DNA of 9,781 nucleotides from an uncultured Sutterella sp. Lineage in GTDB: Bacteria; Pseudomonadota; Gammaproteobacteria; Burkholderiales; Burkholderiaceae_F. Where the stretch lies: contig CAJJMF010000092.1 of NCBI GenBank assembly GCA_905192805.1, positions 1-9,781 on the forward strand. The letters are read 5' to 3'. Below the pieces are notes generated by a model. That model had not been told where the DNA came from, searched no databases, and saw nothing but the letters and a program-made list of their open reading frames with translations. Shown here piece after piece: positions 7,213-9,781 of this stretch. A program made the position numbers and the translations under genes. How positions within the stretch are numbered: the stretch's first letter is position 1; each line of letters opens with the position of its first letter.

Positions 7213-7261
7213 AAGGGCCACAGTTAAAGATTTTTTCAATCTCGCTGTGGCCTTTTCCTTT
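7213..7261 (+). terminator. Rho-independent terminator after the phosphoribosyltransferase gene
   Basis: AAGGGCCACAG (7213-7223) pairs with CTGTGGCCTTT (7245-7255) over 11 pairs with one G·U. An inner AGATT/AATCT stem (7228-7232, 7238-7242) caps it. A T-rich tail (TTTTCCTTT) follows. It lies 15 bases after the stop codon. Confidence 0.88.
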
Positions 7262-7320
7262 ACCACGCATTTAGCGCTCGACTAAACTAAAAAATCACAC
7301 TCATTCGTGAACATTGTGAC

Positions 7321-7392
7321 GTAGTGTTAGGTCCCCTCTGGAGTTGCCAACACTACCCCTTCATTCTGGTGGAATAGAACCCGCCAGTAGTG
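7321..7392 (+). promoter_or_regulatory. Double-hairpin leader of the MscS-family gene with competing pairings
   Basis: Hairpin A pairs GTAGTGTT plus GG (7321-7331, one bulged A) with CCAACACTAC (7347-7356). Hairpin B pairs CTGGTGG (7366-7372) with CCGCCAG (7381-7387, one G·U) around AATAGAAC. A second GTAGTG at 7387-7392 can compete with 7321-7326 for the single CACTAC at 7351-7356, which would break hairpin A and enclose B. Neither hairpin is followed by a T-run, so this is not a simple terminator. The gene start is 42 bases further on. The pairings are seen directly; a regulatory role, or alternatively a protein-binding palindrome, is inference. Confidence 0.4.
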
Positions 7393-7434
7393 CAGTCCTA
7401 GAAAACAGAGCAAATAAAACGAAAAGGATCACAC

Positions 7435-8889
7435 ATGGCCAATTCACAGTCTCCCGATATACTCGAAAAAAGCCTTAGTCTGGGTGGTGACAGTATTGAT
7501 TCCGCCGCCGATGTGGTGACGAGTCTGACGGCTCGTATTACAAAAATCTTTACCCAATTCCTCAATCACATGTCCTGGGAAAGTGTCATGGTGCAGTTGG
7601 GGACGCTCGCGCTTGCCATTGTGATTGGGTACTTTCTCTCGAGTCGGATTAATCGCGGATTAAATCGCCTCATGCCTCCCCGAACCGAAAAGGGGTTGGT
7701 TGCCCACTTTAAGCGCTTTTTATGCAAGTTTATTCGCAACATTTCCTTTAGCTTTACCGCAGGGTGTACGTTAGCGCTCGGGGCCTACGTGATGGTCAAT
7801 GGGCTCAATTACCATCCTGCCTCGCTCGTGATTTGTCGAGTTGCCTATAGTCTCTTTTTTGCCTTTGCCTTACTCTCGTTGGTGATGGAATGTTTGCAAG
7901 GGATGTTGGGTGAAGTGCTGGTGACACCACGCGTGCGCAAGTTTGTCGCGATCACGTTCTGGTGTTTGGCCGTACTGCAGTTTTTTGGCATTCTCACGGA
8001 CGTCGTCGATAAACTCAATTCGGTGAGTGTCCCGCTCGGCAGTGGGTCCATGACGTTGTGGAAACTCTTTGTGGCTGTCTTCTCGGTTCTCCTCACGTTA
8101 GCCATAGCGAATTGGTTGGCAGGACTGGTCCAGCAGTTTATCCACGGGGTCGACTCCATTTCGCCCAACGTGAAACTGGTTCTCTCGCGTGTGGTGACCG
8201 TGGCCTTCATGATTTTGGCTATTGTCACGGGCCTCGGTAGCGTGGGGATTGACCTAACGGTTCTGAGTGTCTTCGGTGGGGCTCTCGGTGTGGGCTTAGG
8301 GTTTGGTTTACAAAAGATTGCGTCAAACTACATCTCGGGCTTTATTATTTTGCTCGACAAGTCCATCAAGATTGGTGACATTGTCACGGTCGGAGGTTTC
8401 CGTGGGGAAGTGACCGAAATTAATACGCGCTACACCGTGGTGCGTAATATGGACGGGATTGAAAACATCGTTCCGAACGAAAGCTTTGTGACGAGTCCGG
8501 TGATGAATCACTCGTACGGGTTTGAAGCGTGCGTGAGCTACGTGAATGTGACCGTGGCTTACGGAGCCAATGTGGAACGCGCCCTGGAAATCATGCTCGA
8601 AGAAGGGATGCGTGAGCGTCCTCGTATTGATACCACGCGTCGTGGGTGGACCTATATCGATTCCTTCGGTGGATCGGGTATCAATTTGTCCTTGGGCTTC
8701 TGGGTGAAGGACCCCAAGAACGGTACCGCGGGTTTACGTACGCAAATTTCGCTCGCTATCTTGCGTCGCTTTGAAGAAGAAGGGATTGAAATTCCGTATG
8801 ATCGACTCGAAGTGAATTTGCGTGAAGTGGAGGCGCCGAATCTGCCGATTCGCATTGTGAAGGATGAGCATAAGCCATCGGAGGCCTAA
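7435..8889 (+). CDS. MscS-family mechanosensitive ion channel (large form)
   Basis: 484 residues, well above E. coli MscS (286), because of extra N-terminal membrane helices. Likely helices: about 52-69, 104-122, 129-152, 168-188, 207-231 and 245-267. The pore helix follows: LSVFGGALGVGLGFGLQKIASNYISGFIIL at about 277-306 has the Gly/Ala-packed lining and the glycine-Gln kink region. The cytoplasmic beta domain starts with KIGDIVTVGGFRGEVTEI (312-329) and RNMDGIENIVPNESF (337-351), both family signatures. The C-terminal domain ends near IPYDRLEVNLR. Such channels open under membrane tension on hypo-osmotic shock and release solutes from the cytoplasm. The ribosome site AAGGAT lies five bases upstream. 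It is a single-gene unit with terminators on both sides and a folded leader. Number and exact ends of the first helices are estimates. Confidence 0.94.
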   Translation: MANSQSPDILEKSLSLGGDSIDSAADVVTSLTARITKIFTQFLNHMSWESVMVQLGTLALAIVIGYFLSSRINRGLNRLMPPRTEKGLVAHFKRFLCKFIRNISFSFTAGCTLALGAYVMVNGLNYHPASLVICRVAYSLFFAFALLSLVMECLQGMLGEVLVTPRVRKFVAITFWCLAVLQFFGILTDVVDKLNSVSVPLGSGSMTLWKLFVAVFSVLLTLAIANWLAGLVQQFIHGVDSISPNVKLVLSRVVTVAFMILAIVTGLGSVGIDLTVLSVFGGALGVGLGFGLQKIASNYISGFIILLDKSIKIGDIVTVGGFRGEVTEINTRYTVVRNMDGIENIVPNESFVTSPVMNHSYGFEACVSYVNVTVAYGANVERALEIMLEEGMRERPRIDTTRRGWTYIDSFGGSGINLSLGFWVKDPKNGTAGLRTQISLAILRRFEEEGIEIPYDRLEVNLREVEAPNLPIRIVKDEHKPSEA

Positions 8890-8911
8890 CCTCACAGGGT
8901 GAGTTATTGTT

Positions 8912-8948
8912 AAAGCGGTCGTTTTCGAGTGGAAAACGACCGCTTTTT
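8912..8948. terminator. Terminator between convergent mscS and hicB genes
   Basis: A perfect 15-pair stem (8912-8926 with 8932-8946) with a five-base loop, followed by T's on the plus strand. It lies 23 bases after the channel stop and five bases beyond the hicB stop on the other strand, so it can serve both. The T-run is better for the plus strand; on the minus strand the hairpin is followed by TAACAATAAC, a weak tail. Confidence 0.93.
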
Positions 8949-8951
8949 CCT

Positions 8952-9422
8952 TTAGGAGGCCTGGGGGGCAGTCGTGGCAACGTTCGAGCGGGCTGGTTCG
9001 ATCGCGAGCTTAAGATGTACGCCGACCGCTTGTAGTGCTTCAAAGAGGGTTTCGATACGGGTGTACTGCGAGAGTTTCACGTAACGCTGCGCCTCTTGTG
9101 GACGGCAGTTCATCAGCCGCGTGAAGTCCGCTAGGCTGAGGTTTTGGGAACGTAACGTAGCGATCAGTAAGAGTTTCGCCACGATAATCGGGGAGAGCCA
9201 AAGGATTTCTTCTCCCAAACGGGGCGTGTGGGCAGCGGGAGGAAGTCCCCCTTGTTTAAGTAACTCCTCTAGGTGGATCACGACTGCTTCGTGCAACTGT
9301 GCCATGAGGGCAGTAATGGACGAGGCTTGCGTTTGTAGGGAAGGCAAATCGGGAAAATGGGCCCGAAAGGTCCCTTGTGCAGTTTGTTCAATCCAATAAG
9401 GGTAGTAATCCGTCGTAGTCAT
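8952..9422 (-). CDS. hicB: Solitary HicB-family antitoxin-like regulator with C-terminal HTH
   Basis: 156 residues. The N-terminal part (about 6-62) is the partial RNase H-like HicB fold: YPYWIEQTAQGTFRAHFPDLP, then a helix ending in HLEELLKQGGLPP. The C-terminal part (about 77-141) lines up with the HTH domain of E. coli HicB: LSPIIVAKLLLIATLRSQNL against its VPLSVASKVLLLNAFLQSEI, and a helix-turn-helix around SLADFTRLMNCRPQEAQRYV. HicB proteins neutralise the mRNA interferase HicA and repress their own promoter. No HicA coding sequence lies on either side in this window: downstream is the convergent channel gene, and upstream is AT-rich DNA. It may thus act only as a DNA-binding autoregulator or against a distant toxin. 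The start is the ATG at 9422; the ribosome site is weak. A perfect inverted repeat lies 42 bases upstream. Confidence 0.83.
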   Translation of the reverse strand: MTTTDYYPYWIEQTAQGTFRAHFPDLPSLQTQASSITALMAQLHEAVVIHLEELLKQGGLPPAAHTPRLGEEILWLSPIIVAKLLLIATLRSQNLSLADFTRLMNCRPQEAQRYVKLSQYTRIETLFEALQAVGVHLKLAIEPARSNVATTAPQAS

Positions 9423-9463
9423 TGTGAACCCAAAAAAAGAGGTAGATGAGCCAGCGAGTGGTT

Positions 9464-9487
9464 CTATTGTAATCGTAATTACAATAG
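9464..9487. promoter_or_regulatory. Perfect inverted repeat, probable HicB operator
   Basis: CTATTGTAAT (9464-9473) and ATTACAATAG (9478-9487) are perfect 10-base arms around CGTA. The site lies in the hicB 5' region, shortly after the predicted start point, where a HicB dimer with HTH domains would repress. The repeat is seen; its owner is inferred from HicB/HTH autorepression in the family. Its arms also contain -10-like TACAAT on both strands. Confidence 0.6.
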
Positions 9488-9507
9488 TAAATATAAATTA
9501 AATTGAT

Positions 9508-9536
9508 AGCATAAAACTTACTTGTATGAATCACAA
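9508..9536 (-). promoter_or_regulatory. Probable sigma-70 promoter of hicB
   Basis: On the minus strand, TTGTGA (plus 9531-9536) and TATGCT (plus 9508-9513) are separated by exactly 17 bases, each matching four of six consensus positions. Transcription would start near 9501, placing the inverted repeat 9464-9487 at about +14 to +37. Confidence 0.5.
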
Positions 9537-9664
9537 GATAAGCTTACGACAGTGAAGTGCCAGAGGAGCGCCGAAATTAGAGAACAGGAAAAACGCTAAA
9601 AGTTAGGTATTTCAGTGTCACTTAGTATTTGTAAAATGTACGTTTGTTATTCAGGTGCTTATAT

Positions 9665-9719
9665 ATATTTTGATATCTGTATATCTTAGAGCACTGAAGC
9701 GCACAGGAAATCAAAATAT
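9665..9719. repeat. Interrupted inverted repeat ATATTTTGAT / ATCAAAATAT
   Basis: Perfect 10-base arms at 9665-9674 and 9710-9719, with an inner four-base pairing CTGT/ACAG (9677-9680, 9703-9706) that could continue the stem after a small internal loop. No T-tract follows on either strand in terminator style. It could be a small-RNA or decayed-element hairpin; in AT-rich DNA it could also be chance. Confidence 0.35.
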
Positions 9720-9751
9720 TAGAAACAGCAAAGGATTTAGGTTTATTCATC

Positions 9752-9781
9752 GGCTTTGTTGAAATAGCTAAAAAATAACCG
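9752..9781. mobile_element. Probable end of an IS5-family (IS903-group) insertion sequence
   Basis: The first 12 bases, GGCTTTGTTGAA at 9752-9763, are identical to the start of the IS903 terminal inverted repeat as I remember it (GGCTTTGTTGAATAAATC); further similarity then fades. The element would extend to the right, out of the window. No transposase can be assessed. If correct, the bases just left of 9752 (about 9743-9751) should be one copy of a short target duplication. Based on recall of the repeat, not a search. Confidence 0.5.

Larger units (their letters stand above)
9488..9751. other. AT-rich intergenic stretch without a convincing gene
   Basis: Composition changes sharply here to AT-rich compared with the coding regions to the left. 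Besides the hicB promoter it holds an inverted repeat (9665-9719). The only short open frame I could follow by eye is 42 codons on the minus strand (9622-9750), Asn/Lys/Tyr-rich with no ribosome site, and not credible. The composition and the adjoining IS end suggest acquired or decaying DNA. Confidence 0.6.

Noticed and set aside
8912..8946. AAAGCGGTC as a Pasteurellaceae DNA-uptake signal
   Set aside because: The gene order is betaproteobacterial, the string occurs only as the two arms of one terminator, and no other copies were noticed.
9622..9750. 42-codon minus-strand frame, considered as a small toxin or hicA remnant
   Set aside because: It is Asn/Lys/Tyr-rich, as expected from AT-rich DNA, lacks a ribosome site, and has none of the HicA features (DGW, GSH motifs).

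Overview
The window looks like a chromosomal segment of a betaproteobacterium of the order Burkholderiales. The core order hflK – hflC – DUF2065 – hisZ – purA – phosphoribosyltransferase is the usual betaproteobacterial arrangement, and the presence of hisZ (the short-HisG partner) fits. The moderate G+C, gut-type M20 peptidase and frequent GGG codon ends suggest a low-G+C lineage such as Sutterellaceae; that family-level guess is inference from general knowledge, not from a search.

Layout. 1-692 (minus): 5' part of a CPG2-like M20 metallopeptidase, cut by the window edge. 693-1079: divergent intergenic region with a spaced direct repeat on the peptidase side and the hflK leader on the other. 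1080-3690 (plus): hflK, hflC and a DUF2065 membrane-protein gene, tightly packed and ended by a hairpin. 3945-6416 (plus): hisZ and purA, 12 nt apart, ended by a strong terminator. 6417-6675: terminator followed by a folded leader. 6676-7197 (plus): a Gpt-like purine phosphoribosyltransferase with its own terminator. 7258-7434: a second leader with competing hairpins. 7435-8889 (plus): a large MscS-family channel. 8912-8948: near-perfect convergent terminator. 8952-9422 (minus): a solitary HicB-type protein with an HTH domain, preceded by a perfect inverted repeat that looks like its operator. 9488-9751: AT-rich DNA without a convincing gene. 9752-9781: what appears to be the terminal inverted repeat of an IS903-type IS5-family element running out of the window.

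How the genes work together. HflK and HflC form the membrane complex that surrounds and restrains FtsH, and the DUF2065 protein is their customary small membrane neighbour. HisZ is the regulatory subunit of ATP phosphoribosyltransferase (first step of histidine synthesis). PurA commits IMP to AMP, and the phosphoribosyltransferase is expected to salvage purine bases using PRPP. So the middle of the window groups three functions that draw on the PRPP/purine pool. The MscS channel is a separate osmotic-release unit. The right end (orphan HicB, AT-rich DNA, IS end) is the accessory part.

I see no new multi-gene system here. The most interesting signals are in non-coding DNA: the two structured leaders (before the phosphoribosyltransferase and before mscS), the HicB operator/promoter without a HicA partner, and the IS end.
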